Shown here: one piece after another, positions 26,207-33,636 of the stretch | Numbering within the stretch: the stretch's first letter is position 1 | How the letters are laid out: each line of letters opens with the position of its first letter | DNA from: Sphingobacterium humi | Lineage (GTDB): Bacteria; Bacteroidota; Bacteroidia; Sphingobacteriales; Sphingobacteriaceae | Direction: 5' to 3' | Assembly: GCF_009768885.1 (NCBI RefSeq) | Contig: NZ_WSQA01000004.1 | Location: 310,001 to 374,000 of the forward strand | Length of the DNA stretch: 64,000 bases | The notes under the pieces: generated by a model | What the model was told of the DNA's origin: nothing | The model's database searches: none | What the model saw: only the letters and a program-made list of their open reading frames with translations | Made by a program: the position numbers and the translations under genes

Positions 26207-27271
26207 ATGCTGTACCCAGATTTTGCTATTATATTAACTTGGCCCGATGCCACTATCCGAGGGGATGAAAAATGGATGATGTTTTTCAAAAAGATCGGTA
26301 TTGTCAAAAACTTAAACTTTAAAGTGGGACATACCGGGGTGGTCATCGTGGACCACCATACGGGCGAAATGCTATTCTATGACTTCGGGCGCTATATTGC
26401 GCCACGTGGCTATGGCCGCGCCCGCTCTAAGGACTCCGACCCTAGACTCAGCATCCAGCTGAAAGCCCAGATTGAAGGCACAAGCATCAAGAATATAGAA
26501 CAAATCGTCAGTTATTTTGAAACCATAAAGCCGGCCATGTATGGCGAAGGGCGCTTGTTCTTCAATATCGTGCGAGATATTGACTTCCACCAGGCGAAAG
26601 CCTATGGCGATTATTGCGTGGAACAGGGCACCTATCCTTACGGTGCTGTCGCCAAAAACAACAATAACTGCTCCCGCTTTATTACCCGCATGCTGATGAA
26701 GGCATCCAGTAAATACCATTATTGGCATGGCATCAACTTGCCCGAAACCATTAAAGCAAGCCCCATCAGTAATGTGGTCAATGCGAATAAAGACCGTATC
26801 GTCTACAGTTATGCGCCAGAAACCGGCTTGCAAACCTTCCGCATGAACCGCTGGCAATCTTTTGCCTTCCTGCTGAAACAGCTTGGCGATAATGTCTTCC
26901 GCAATAAAGCCGAACAATTACCCCCCGACCTGATAATCGGTGCCATGAAATTTGGCTCCAAGCCCATCAGCGTGCCTAAACTCGCCAAATATTTAGGCGG
27001 TGTTGGCGATGGTGCCTGGTACTTTTTGAACAAAAGAAATGATGGGGATATTGAAATCAGTCGCTACAGCAGCACGGGCGAGCTGGAATATGTAGTATTA
27101 GGCGCAGGCAACGAGGCCTTCAACTTCCACGAGCCTTGGGAAATTGCTTACGACAGCCATCTGCTCTTTACCCACGTGATCCAAAACGGCAAGAAAATAC
27201 GCATCAAGCATCTTAACCAGCTTCCATTGGACGACTTCCGCTTTAAGAATCTCCAGGAAAGATACGCCTAA
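26207..27271 (+). CDS. DUF6695-type protein, probable permuted papain-like (LRAT/NlpC-P60 clan) fold
   Basis: A 354-residue cytoplasmic protein (no signal peptide). H42 in [20 protein letters not shown] lies on what looks like a central beta strand, and C155 in [13 protein letters not shown] begins a helix. The order His-then-Cys and the NC-x-x-F-(I/V)-T form resemble LRAT-type and YiiX-type permuted papain-like enzymes, where these two residues are catalytic. Residues about 200-354 form a second, unassigned region. The DUF6695 name is from memory of similar Bacteroidota proteins and was not checked. Substrate is unknown; amide or ester hydrolysis or acyl transfer is possible. It follows the Lrp gene by 7 bp and overlaps convergent ung by 4 bp. 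Confidence 0.65.
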   Translation: MLYPDFAIILTWPDATIRGDEKWMMFFKKIGIVKNLNFKVGHTGVVIVDHHTGEMLFYDFGRYIAPRGYGRARSKDSDPRLSIQLKAQIEGTSIKNIEQIVSYFETIKPAMYGEGRLFFNIVRDIDFHQAKAYGDYCVEQGTYPYGAVAKNNNNCSRFITRMLMKASSKYHYWHGINLPETIKASPISNVVNANKDRIVYSYAPETGLQTFRMNRWQSFAFLLKQLGDNVFRNKAEQLPPDLIIGAMKFGSKPISVPKLAKYLGGVGDGAWYFLNKRNDGDIEISRYSSTGELEYVVLGAGNEAFNFHEPWEIAYDSHLLFTHVIQNGKKIRIKHLNQLPLDDFRFKNLQERYA

Positions 27272-27939
27272 ACCTGCCAATCAATAGGCTTCAAGCCATG
27301 GGCTTGCAAATAGCTATTCGTTTGCGAGAAATGCTTACAGCCGTAGAATCCCCGATAAACCGACAAAGGCGAAGGGTGAACGGCCGTTAAAACCAAATGC
27401 TTATTCGCATCAATCAAAGCCGATTTCTTGATGGCATAACTCCCCCACAGTAAAAACACCACATGCTCCTTTTCTTTGGATATCGCTGCAATAACCGCAT
27501 CGGTAAACCCTTCCCAGCCTTTTTTTTGATGAGAGGCCGCCGTATGTGCACGCACCGTGAGCGTAGCATTCAACAAGAGCACGCCCTGCTGGGCCCATTT
27601 GGTTAAATCGCCATGCGTCGGCACATCGAAACCGGCAATATCGCTCTTCAATTCACTGTATATATTCCTTAAGGATGGCGGAATAGCTATGCCGGCAGGA
27701 ACTGAAAAGGACAAGCCATGTGCCTGCCCATCGTTATGATAAGGATCTTGCCCCAGAATAACCACTTTCACATCCGACAGGGGTGTCAGCTTAAAAGCGT
27801 TAAAAACCAGGTCCGCAGGTGGAAAAACCAGGTGCTGCTGCCGCTCGGCCTGCACAAAGGCAGAAAGACCTTGCATTTGGCTTGTTGCAAATAAGGGATT
27901 CAGGATGGCTTCCCAGCTGGCATCATAACGTTCAGACAT
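27268..27939 (-). CDS. ung: Uracil-DNA glycosylase
   Basis: Removes uracil from DNA to start base excision repair. The 223-residue protein carries the family 1 motifs: the water-activating GQDPYHND with D65 and H68, the uracil-recognition segment [12 protein letters not shown], and the DNA-intercalation loop [17 protein letters not shown] near 185-205. Length is normal. It is convergent with the DUF6695 gene, overlapping it by 4 bp, and divergent from the small TPR membrane gene. Confidence 0.97.
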   Translation of the reverse strand: MSERYDASWEAILNPLFATSQMQGLSAFVQAERQQHLVFPPADLVFNAFKLTPLSDVKVVILGQDPYHNDGQAHGLSFSVPAGIAIPPSLRNIYSELKSDIAGFDVPTHGDLTKWAQQGVLLLNATLTVRAHTAASHQKKGWEGFTDAVIAAISKEKEHVVFLLWGSYAIKKSALIDANKHLVLTAVHPSPLSVYRGFYGCKHFSQTNSYLQAHGLKPIDWQV

Positions 27940-28035
27940 GCTATTTCTCTGTATTATTAGTAATTTTTACCGTCCACATTTGTAAGAGACAGCAAATTAA
28001 CGGATATTTGCAAACTTACAGGTTAATGTATAATT

Positions 28036-28575
28036 ATGTCAAATATTGTTCGAATTATAATTTGTAGTTTATTGGTCGTGGGAACGGTAGCTTTGTTCTG
28101 GATAGGCCAATGGGGTTGGGGAATTCTAGCCATTTTGATAACCATCCTTGCTTGGGTGACGGTATTTTTCAACGAGAAAATGCTTATTGCCCAGTGGTTC
28201 TTACGTAAAGAACGCATGGATAAAGCCGAAGTGTGGTTGAAAAAAATCAACAACTATGAAAAGGAATTGATCACCGCGCAGCATGGTTACTACCATATGT
28301 TGCTGGGCATGATCGAATCGCAACGCGCACCGCTACAATCAGAGAAATACTTCAAAAAAGCCCTTTCTATGGGCCTGCATATGGATCATAACGTGGCCCT
28401 AGCCAAGTTAAGCCTTGCCGGCATCGCTATGGCAAAACGCAACAAACGTGAAGCCGAAAAACTACTGGCCGAAGCCAAAAAAGCAGATAAAAATAAATTG
28501 TTGGAAGAGCAAATCAAGATGATGAAATCGCAGATGGGCATGATGGATAAACAACAGTTTAGGTATTCGAGGTAG
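28036..28575 (+). CDS. Small membrane protein with TPR-like C-terminal domain (hypothetical)
   Basis: A 179-residue protein. Two membrane helices come first (about 5-22, IIICSLLVVGTVALFWIG, and 26-44, WGILAILITILAWVTVFF). A helical cytoplasmic region follows with TPR-like helix pairs (RKERMDKAEVWLKKINNYEK; YYHMLLGMIESQRAPLQSEK; NVALAKLSLAGIAMAKRNKR) and a Lys/Met-rich end. No enzymatic motif is seen. It could be a membrane-anchored protein-interaction module; I do not recognise a named family. A gene-free, repeat-rich stretch follows. Confidence 0.7.
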   Translation: MSNIVRIIICSLLVVGTVALFWIGQWGWGILAILITILAWVTVFFNEKMLIAQWFLRKERMDKAEVWLKKINNYEKELITAQHGYYHMLLGMIESQRAPLQSEKYFKKALSMGLHMDHNVALAKLSLAGIAMAKRNKREAEKLLAEAKKADKNKLLEEQIKMMKSQMGMMDKQQFRYSR

Positions 28576-28583
28576 GTAATAGA

Positions 28584-28611
28584 TTTGAGATGTGAGATTT
28601 GAGATGTGAGA
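28584..28611 (+). repeat. Tandem duplication of a 14-bp unit (TTTGAGATGTGAGA x2)
   Basis: Two exact, adjacent 14-bp copies start 9 nt after the stop codon of the TPR-like gene. It is the first of several repeats in the 610-nt gene-free region 28576-29185. The unit has no obvious coding or hairpin role. Confidence 0.8.
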
Positions 28612-28665
28612 ACTTTGCTTGCTGTACTTAAACTGCGGCACGCTTACTTAAACGCTACGGCGCGA

Positions 28666-28707
28666 ATTGTCATCGTGAGCGGAGTCGAACGACTGGTACG
28701 TCAATGC
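28666..28707 (+). repeat. Left arm of a 42-bp inverted repeat
   Basis: The 42 bases here are the exact reverse complement of 29077-29118. Each arm contains a short palindrome (AGTCGAACGACT). Weaker matches continue inward for several dozen bases. The arms frame 369 nt with no supported gene. The sequence TCATCGTGAGCGGAGTCGAA looks like the REP-like intergenic repeats of Sphingobacteriaceae, from memory. Confidence 0.85.
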
Positions 28708-28798
28708 GATCAAACATATAGCGCTAATTAACAGATTGTTACAACAGCATCTATAACAGCAGGTATTTACCTCCAGAATATTATAAAAAGAAATTTAA

Positions 28799-28835
28799 AA
28801 ACGGGTAAGTGTTAACACTTGCCCGTTTCTTTTTT
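28799..28835 (+). terminator. Intrinsic terminator inside the repeat-framed region
   Basis: A 13-bp stem (AAACGGGTAAGTG / CACTTGCCCGTTT, one T-G wobble) with a 4-nt loop, followed by a T-run. It is 224 nt after the nearest plus-strand stop codon, so it ends either the TPR-gene mRNA or an unseen short transcript. Confidence 0.7.
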
Positions 28836-28919
28836 ATCACGTATAACTTTCCTACCGAACAAGCTTTTTTAAACTTCTTTTCTTTCCTTTTTTTCTACCC
28901 TTGCAACGCCCTTTTCAAA

Positions 28920-28967
28920 GGGGTTTAATACGGGTGAGAAAGGGGAGTGAAAGGGGAGTAAAAAGGG
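28920..28967 (+). other. G-tract region, possible G-quadruplex, with an 11-bp tandem repeat
   Basis: Five runs of three or four G (28920-28923, 28932-28934, 28942-28945, 28953-28956, 28965-28967) are spaced 7-8 nt apart. GAAAGGGGAGT occurs twice in tandem at 28938-28959. Four such runs could form a G-quadruplex with medium loops. No gene covers the stretch. Confidence 0.5.
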
Positions 28968-29076
28968 ACTAGACAAAAGATGTGTCTTAGAAAGGCTGTG
29001 TTGTAAACAAGTTGATTGATGTTAATGAGATGTTTTTGTAACACGTTGATAATAAACCGTATTTATATGGCGGATT

Positions 29077-29118
29077 GCATTGACGTACCAGTCGTTCGAC
29101 TCCGCTCACGATGACAAT
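29077..29118 (-). repeat. Right arm of the 42-bp inverted repeat
   Basis: Exact reverse complement of the arm at 28666-28707. Downstream, CGATGACAA is repeated once more (near 29120-29128), hinting at further partial copies. No transposase or target-site duplication is visible. Confidence 0.85.
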
Positions 29119-29185
29119 ACGATGACAACACGATGGTAGACCACGATGGCCACATCTGCCGAAGTTCACCTTTAAAAACTTTCCC

Positions 29186-29650
29186 TTACTTCAAAGGGAT
29201 TACCGCTTCTAGGAAGCGGCCTTCTTCTTCAAAGGAGGAGAATACCAGCTTTACTTCTTTCGCTTTCTTAATGGCTTCTGATGTGGGGAATATTTTTACT
29301 TGAATGGGTACCGGTACATCTTGATGCATCAGGTAATTGAGGTAGTTTTGGCGCTGTGCCAATTGCACGATGACGCGCCCTACTTGCACTGAACTAAACA
29401 TATGGGGCTTGCTATCGCCGTCAATGAGGTTACTTGCAAATACATTTAACCGGAATTCGCGGGGATTCTTTTCGTAGGAAATGGCGAATAGATCAATCTG
29501 TAGGGTGTCGCCTACCGATTTTACGCTTTTCAGGTCGAATTGTATTTCATCGACCATCGTTAGGGATGGGTCGGATGTTTCTTGGGCCATGGCCTTGGGG
29601 CTTACCCCTAGGAAGCCCAACAGCAGTATAAGGACTAAAGTTGCTTTCAT
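29186..29650 (-). CDS. Secreted hypothetical protein
   Basis: A 154-residue protein with a clear signal peptide (MKATLVLILLLGFLGVSPKA, cut near AMAQ). The mature part is mostly beta-rich: MVDEIQFDLKSVKSVGDTLQ, then REFRLNVFASNLIDG and SVQVGRVIVQLAQRQNYLNY. No family is recognised. It follows the DUF4293 gene by 11 bp and is probably cotranscribed. It is the gene that flanks the repeat-rich region on the right. Confidence 0.7.
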   Translation of the reverse strand: MKATLVLILLLGFLGVSPKAMAQETSDPSLTMVDEIQFDLKSVKSVGDTLQIDLFAISYEKNPREFRLNVFASNLIDGDSKPHMFSSVQVGRVIVQLAQRQNYLNYLMHQDVPVPIQVKIFPTSEAIKKAKEVKLVFSSFEEEGRFLEAVIPLK

Positions 29651-29661
29651 ACCTACTACAA

Positions 29662-30135
29662 TTAACGGAGTCTTTCTGCCGATTTAATCAGCTTCTCGTC
29701 GTTGCGGATACCACGGATCGCTAGGCCTAAAAAGATGATGGACACCGGCAATAGGAAAAATCCAATGCCGATATTGCTGGCACCAATACTTTGATTAATC
29801 AGATCGAGAATATTATTGGCTGCCACGAACATCCAAATTGCAAATAAGCAGATTAATACCACTTGTAGCATAATTAAGGATAACTGCATTTTGCGGTTTT
29901 TATACTTGAAGATTATAAACAAAGGAACCAGGGCTAAAACCACGGTGGCAATTGTCATCAATAAAAAACTAGACTCTTTGCTGGTGACATTGTTTACCGA
30001 GGTGTATACGCCTGTCACGTAAATATTTTTCCCCAGGCCTACTAAATCAATATAATTCACATAAGGAAACATGAAAAGACCCAACAAAACAAGACTTGAC
30101 AATAACAACCATACGGTTTGAATGCGCTGTATCAT
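29662..30135 (-). CDS. DUF4293 family membrane protein
   Basis: A 157-residue protein with four membrane helices (about 7-25, 55-77, 85-105 and 120-140). The N-terminus MIQRIQTVWLLLSSLVLLGL with FMFPYVNYI, and the motif YKNRKMQLSLIMLQVVLI, are characteristic of DUF4293, a family found widely in Bacteroidota. The function is unknown. A good -7 box lies about 23 nt upstream. It heads a two-gene operon with the secreted protein after it. Confidence 0.88.
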   Translation of the reverse strand: MIQRIQTVWLLLSSLVLLGLFMFPYVNYIDLVGLGKNIYVTGVYTSVNNVTSKESSFLLMTIATVVLALVPLFIIFKYKNRKMQLSLIMLQVVLICLFAIWMFVAANNILDLINQSIGASNIGIGFFLLPVSIIFLGLAIRGIRNDEKLIKSAERLR

Positions 30136-30157
30136 AGTATAAGATTAAGTATATCTA

Positions 30158-30165
30158 CAAATATA
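30158..30165 (-). promoter_or_regulatory. Predicted -7 element of the DUF4293 operon (TATATTTG)
   Basis: Exact match to TAnnTTTG on the minus strand; predicted mRNA leader of about 17 nt. Confidence 0.5.
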
Positions 30166-30212
30166 ATACAAACAAGTCAAAATGGTTTTAGTTTACGGGC
30201 TGATATTCCGTA

Positions 30213-32204
30213 TTAAACGTAAACTTCGATATCGATATTTGTGCCTTTGCCGATTTCGGAGTGGATATCCATCTTGCCACGGAAATAATCCACCCGCATT
30301 TGCACATTCTTCAACCCCGCGCCGGCATCTGTATCGGCATCGAAAAGTGCCGTCCGAAAGCCCTGCCCGTTGTCCTCCACGGTAATCAGCACCACGCGAT
30401 CTTCCAAACTGCACTGCACCAGAATCTGGCTGGCACCGGCATGTTTCAACGCATTGTACAGTAGCTCTTGAATAATGCGGTACAGGTGAGTCTGTTGTTC
30501 CTTGCTGAGGCTTTGGAACTCGCCATAGCATTGCAGCTCAATATTGGTTTGGCTGTTTTGAAGGCTGTTGCAAAGGTCTGCTAGGGACACCTCAAAACCA
30601 AAACGGCGTAAGGCCTCGGGCATCAGGTTATGCGAGATGCGGCGCATCTCGGCGATGGCTCCATCCATATCCCCCAACACCGATTTGATCTTGGAATTGG
30701 GCTGATCGTGCGCCAAATCGAGCATTTTATATTTGATGGAGGCCAATACCGATCCGAGTCCGTCGTGGAGATCCCTGGATAGTCGGTTGCGTTCTTTCTC
30801 CTCCCCCTGCAGCATGGCATCCATGGAGCGTAACTGCTGTTTCTGCTGCTCTTCCAGCAATTTCTGTTTGTTATTAATCTCCTGCTGTTCTAGGAGTCGC
30901 TTATTTTTTTGTTGATTCTTAAAAATCATGATGATGACCAACAACAAGATGAAGGCGACCAAAAACACCACCAAACGGGTATTGCGAACCGCCAGTTCGG
31001 ATTTTTCCTTATCGGCTTTGAGGATCTTGATTTCACTTTCCCGTTCCAGGGCTTTGTAGCGCGCATTATAATCCAGCATAGACTCCTTAATCTTCCGATT
31101 GAAGAGGGTATCTCGCAATTGTCGGTATTTATTCCCCCAGGCATTCGCTTGTTTATAATCGCCTAGCTTCTCATAGATAATCTGATAGCGTGAAGCGGTA
31201 TTCAGGCTATCTTGGAAAAAGCGGTAAGCATTCCCTTTGTAAAGGGAATCATGGGTCAACATGGTTTTTAAGGCCTGTTTATAATCGCCTTGATCGCAAT
31301 ATAAGAGGGCCAATTGGTACTGCGTAGCCGTTAAGGCCTTCCTGTCGGCTGGGTTTTGGGTTTTTAGGGCATTTATATTTTGCTGATAGGCCTTAATGGA
31401 GGCTGGAAAATCCTTCTTATAGCGGTAATAGACGCCTTTGTTGTAGTAATAATCAGCGAGGGGAATTTCCTGCTGATGTTTTCGGTAAAAGCGTTCGTAA
31501 TTGCGGTTCAACAAGTCTAATTGGGGCAGGCGTTTTAAATAGCCTTCTGACACGAACAGCATTTTGTAGCATTCATTCAATATCCAGGGGTCGTAGGGTC
31601 CCTGTTCCAATTGGTTGCTTGCTTGGTTCAGGTATTTACTGGCTTCCACATATTGTAGGTTATTCCAAAAGCCTAGGCCTATTTTATAGTTTAAGGAGCC
31701 GATAACGACGGAATCTTTCGTCAATAGGGCAACGGGCAGGGCTTCCTTCATCAGCACCTCCATCATCATGACGATATTATCGCGCCATTGGTAAATGGTG
31801 GCGAGGTTTGCCAATGAGCGGGCCCGCATCTTGATGGCAATGGGGTTGGAGAAGCCTTTTAGCGCCTGATCGGCTTTGCGAAACAGACCTAAGGCCTTTT
31901 CGGTATCATAATCCATAAAAAACAAACCTTGGTAGGTCAGTCCGATGGCCGACCATAGGGCATTGCCGGCACTGTAGGCCAGGGCTTTTTCCAAGTAGAT
32001 ATGCGCCTGCGTAGAATCGGAATAGGAATAGTACAGGGAAAGCTCGAATAAGGGTGCTGCCTTTTCGAGGTTATTTTCCTTGCGGTCGATTTCTCGCTTC
32101 AAGGAGTCTATTTCTTTTTGATAAGGAATTTGCGGTACCGCCCGGAGCCTAGCAGGTAATAAGATGCCGATCATCAGCAGGAGCAGGTAGCACTTGGTCC
32201 TCAT
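30213..32204 (-). CDS. TPR-containing sensor histidine kinase (HisKA_3 type)
   Basis: A 663-residue membrane kinase. After a signal sequence (MRTKCYLLLLMIGILLPARL) a periplasmic array of TPR-like helix pairs covers about 30-390. A membrane helix is at about 409-429 (VVFLVAFILLLVIIMIF), followed by a Gln/Glu-rich coiled coil and the HisKA_3 dimerisation domain. The phosphoacceptor is H480 in RNRLSRDLHDGLGSVLASIK. The ATPase domain has QELLYNALKHAGAS, VEDNGQGF and AGAGLKNVQMRV. The family phosphorylates LuxR/NarL-type regulators, but none is adjacent. The longer frame would start inside a terminator hairpin, so I use the ATG at 32202-32204. The stimulus is unknown. Confidence 0.92.
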   Translation of the reverse strand: MRTKCYLLLLMIGILLPARLRAVPQIPYQKEIDSLKREIDRKENNLEKAAPLFELSLYYSYSDSTQAHIYLEKALAYSAGNALWSAIGLTYQGLFFMDYDTEKALGLFRKADQALKGFSNPIAIKMRARSLANLATIYQWRDNIVMMMEVLMKEALPVALLTKDSVVIGSLNYKIGLGFWNNLQYVEASKYLNQASNQLEQGPYDPWILNECYKMLFVSEGYLKRLPQLDLLNRNYERFYRKHQQEIPLADYYYNKGVYYRYKKDFPASIKAYQQNINALKTQNPADRKALTATQYQLALLYCDQGDYKQALKTMLTHDSLYKGNAYRFFQDSLNTASRYQIIYEKLGDYKQANAWGNKYRQLRDTLFNRKIKESMLDYNARYKALERESEIKILKADKEKSELAVRNTRLVVFLVAFILLLVIIMIFKNQQKNKRLLEQQEINNKQKLLEEQQKQQLRSMDAMLQGEEKERNRLSRDLHDGLGSVLASIKYKMLDLAHDQPNSKIKSVLGDMDGAIAEMRRISHNLMPEALRRFGFEVSLADLCNSLQNSQTNIELQCYGEFQSLSKEQQTHLYRIIQELLYNALKHAGASQILVQCSLEDRVVLITVEDNGQGFRTALFDADTDAGAGLKNVQMRVDYFRGKMDIHSEIGKGTNIDIEVYV

Positions 32205-32230
32205 GGTTATTGTTGGTAGAAAGAATAAAA

Positions 32231-32252
32231 TAGGCAGTGCCCCCACTGCCTA
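32231..32252 (-). terminator. Hairpin between the secreted hypothetical gene and the histidine kinase gene
   Basis: A 9-bp perfect stem (TAGGCAGTG / CACTGCCTA) with a 4-nt loop, followed on the minus strand by TTTTATT. It ends the upstream gene, or lets part of transcription through to the kinase 27 nt later. Confidence 0.75.
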
Positions 32253-32280
32253 AGACATTTATAGTATAAAGATAAAAAAA

Positions 32281-32724
32281 TTATAGCTTGATGCTAATGC
32301 TATCCTCCTCAATAGCTTGCACCGATTCATCGGTTATTTTGGGGTTGGCCTTTTTCAGCAATTCAAAAAGGGCGTCGCTTTCCCCTTTGTACTGCACTTC
32401 TATACTGGAAACCTTCGTTTGAAATTTCAATTTCACTTCGCCAACTTGTTTTTCGGTTTCCAAGCTGGTACTTAAGGCTTTCAAATCGGCTAGTTTAATA
32501 CCCTCAATGGATACGGTAATGACCTGGGCAGCCTCCCCCTTTTTCCCTAATAGATTGCTTAGGGTTCCACCAATACGGCCGGCCTTTTCCGTGCTGTTTT
32601 CCACCTTATTACCCGTTCGTTCTACTTTATTTAAGGTGCGGTCCAATTTATCTAAAAAGCCCTGGGCTTTCACGCTATGGGTACTGCACAGCAGGCAGAT
32701 GACCCAAATCATTACGTTCTTCAT
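32281..32724 (-). CDS. Secreted hypothetical protein
   Basis: A 147-residue protein with a signal peptide (MKNVMIWVICLLCSTHSVKA). Residues about 22-55 form an amphipathic helical stretch (LDKLDRTLNKVERTGNKVEN), and the C-terminal half is beta-rich (AQVITVSIEGIKLADLKALS; GEVKLKFQTKVSSIEVQYKG). No family is recognised. It is upstream of the histidine kinase on the same strand, separated by a hairpin, and could be a periplasmic partner of it, though that is only inferred from position. Confidence 0.65.
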   Translation of the reverse strand: MKNVMIWVICLLCSTHSVKAQGFLDKLDRTLNKVERTGNKVENSTEKAGRIGGTLSNLLGKKGEAAQVITVSIEGIKLADLKALSTSLETEKQVGEVKLKFQTKVSSIEVQYKGESDALFELLKKANPKITDESVQAIEEDSISIKL

Positions 32725-32855
32725 GGTTTATTAATATTAGTTCATTACGAAGGTAGGGAGGCTAAACAAGAGAAGCTATACCCAGATTTCAGTCATTTTT
32801 TGTACTTGAAAACCTGTACAAGCACAGAAGAATTTCAGCATCGCACAGTTTTACT

Positions 32856-32863
32856 TACCTTTG
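32856..32863 (+). promoter_or_regulatory. Predicted -7 element of the truA operon (TACCTTTG)
   Basis: Exact match to TAnnTTTG only 5 nt before the GTG start codon of truA; the transcript may be leaderless. Confidence 0.5.
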
Positions 32864-32867
32864 CACA

Positions 32868-33626
32868 GTGGAAGAACAGGCAGCACGATATTTTTTGGAA
32901 ATAGCCTATAATGGCACCGCTTACCATGGTTGGCAAGTACAAGACAACGCCATCAGTGTACAGCAAAAATTAAATGAAGCCCTGGCGGTTTTATTGCGAG
33001 CACCTGTAGAAACGGTGGGTGCCGGCAGGACCGACACGGGCGTACATGCCCGCCAACTGTATGTGCATTTCGACAGTGCTGCAGCAAGCCTAGCACAAGG
33101 AGAGCGCTTTGTGCATTCTTTAAATGCCCTATTGCCTCACGACATTGTGGTGTATCGGCTTCTTCCTGTCGCTAGCGATGCGCATGCCCGTTTTGATGCC
33201 AGTGCACGAAGCTATGAGTACCACATCCACTTTCAAAAAGATCCTTTTTTGCAACATCAATCCTGGCAATTACGCGATAGACCGGATGTAGCACGCATGA
33301 ATGAAGCGGCCAAGGATTTATTGGGCAAACAGGATTTCAGTTGTTTTAGCAAATCACACACGCAGGTGTTTACCAATATCTGCCACATAACGCACGCAGC
33401 ATGGCTGATAGAAGAAGATCGTTTGATATTTCATATTTCAGCCGATCGTTTTCTCCGTAATATGGTTCGTGCCATCGTGGGTACCCTCCTAGAAGTGGGC
33501 TTGGGGAAAAAACCTGTAGACCACGTAAAATCGGTGATCGCCAGTCAGGATCGTGCAAAAGCCGGGACTTCCGTGCCCGCCTGTGGCCTATATTTAACAA
33601 AAGTTTCGTATCCTTATATTACTTAA
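32868..33626 (+). CDS. truA: tRNA pseudouridine synthase A
   Basis: Makes pseudouridine at positions 38-40 of the tRNA anticodon arm. The 252-residue protein has the N-terminal RYFLEIAYNGTAYHGWQVQD, the catalytic aspartate D56 in GAGRTDTGVHARQ, RYEYH-like SYEYHIHFQKDPF, and the C-terminal FLRNMVRAIVGTLLEVGLGK. The start is a GTG; no ATG lies nearby in frame, and starting later would remove conserved residues. A -7 box ends 4 nt before the GTG. It leads an operon with an ABC exporter and an EEP-family protein. Confidence 0.95.
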   Translation: MEEQAARYFLEIAYNGTAYHGWQVQDNAISVQQKLNEALAVLLRAPVETVGAGRTDTGVHARQLYVHFDSAAASLAQGERFVHSLNALLPHDIVVYRLLPVASDAHARFDASARSYEYHIHFQKDPFLQHQSWQLRDRPDVARMNEAAKDLLGKQDFSCFSKSHTQVFTNICHITHAAWLIEEDRLIFHISADRFLRNMVRAIVGTLLEVGLGKKPVDHVKSVIASQDRAKAGTSVPACGLYLTKVSYPYIT

Positions 33627-33636
33627 ACCCGCGAAC

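Noticed and set aside
28987..29169. 60-codon minus-strand frame in the repeat region
   Set aside because: It runs through an arm of the 42-bp inverted repeat and has no signal or domain; probably chance.
28576..29185. CRISPR array
   Set aside because: The repeats are two inverted 42-bp arms and two short tandem duplications, not regularly spaced direct repeats; no cas genes are present.
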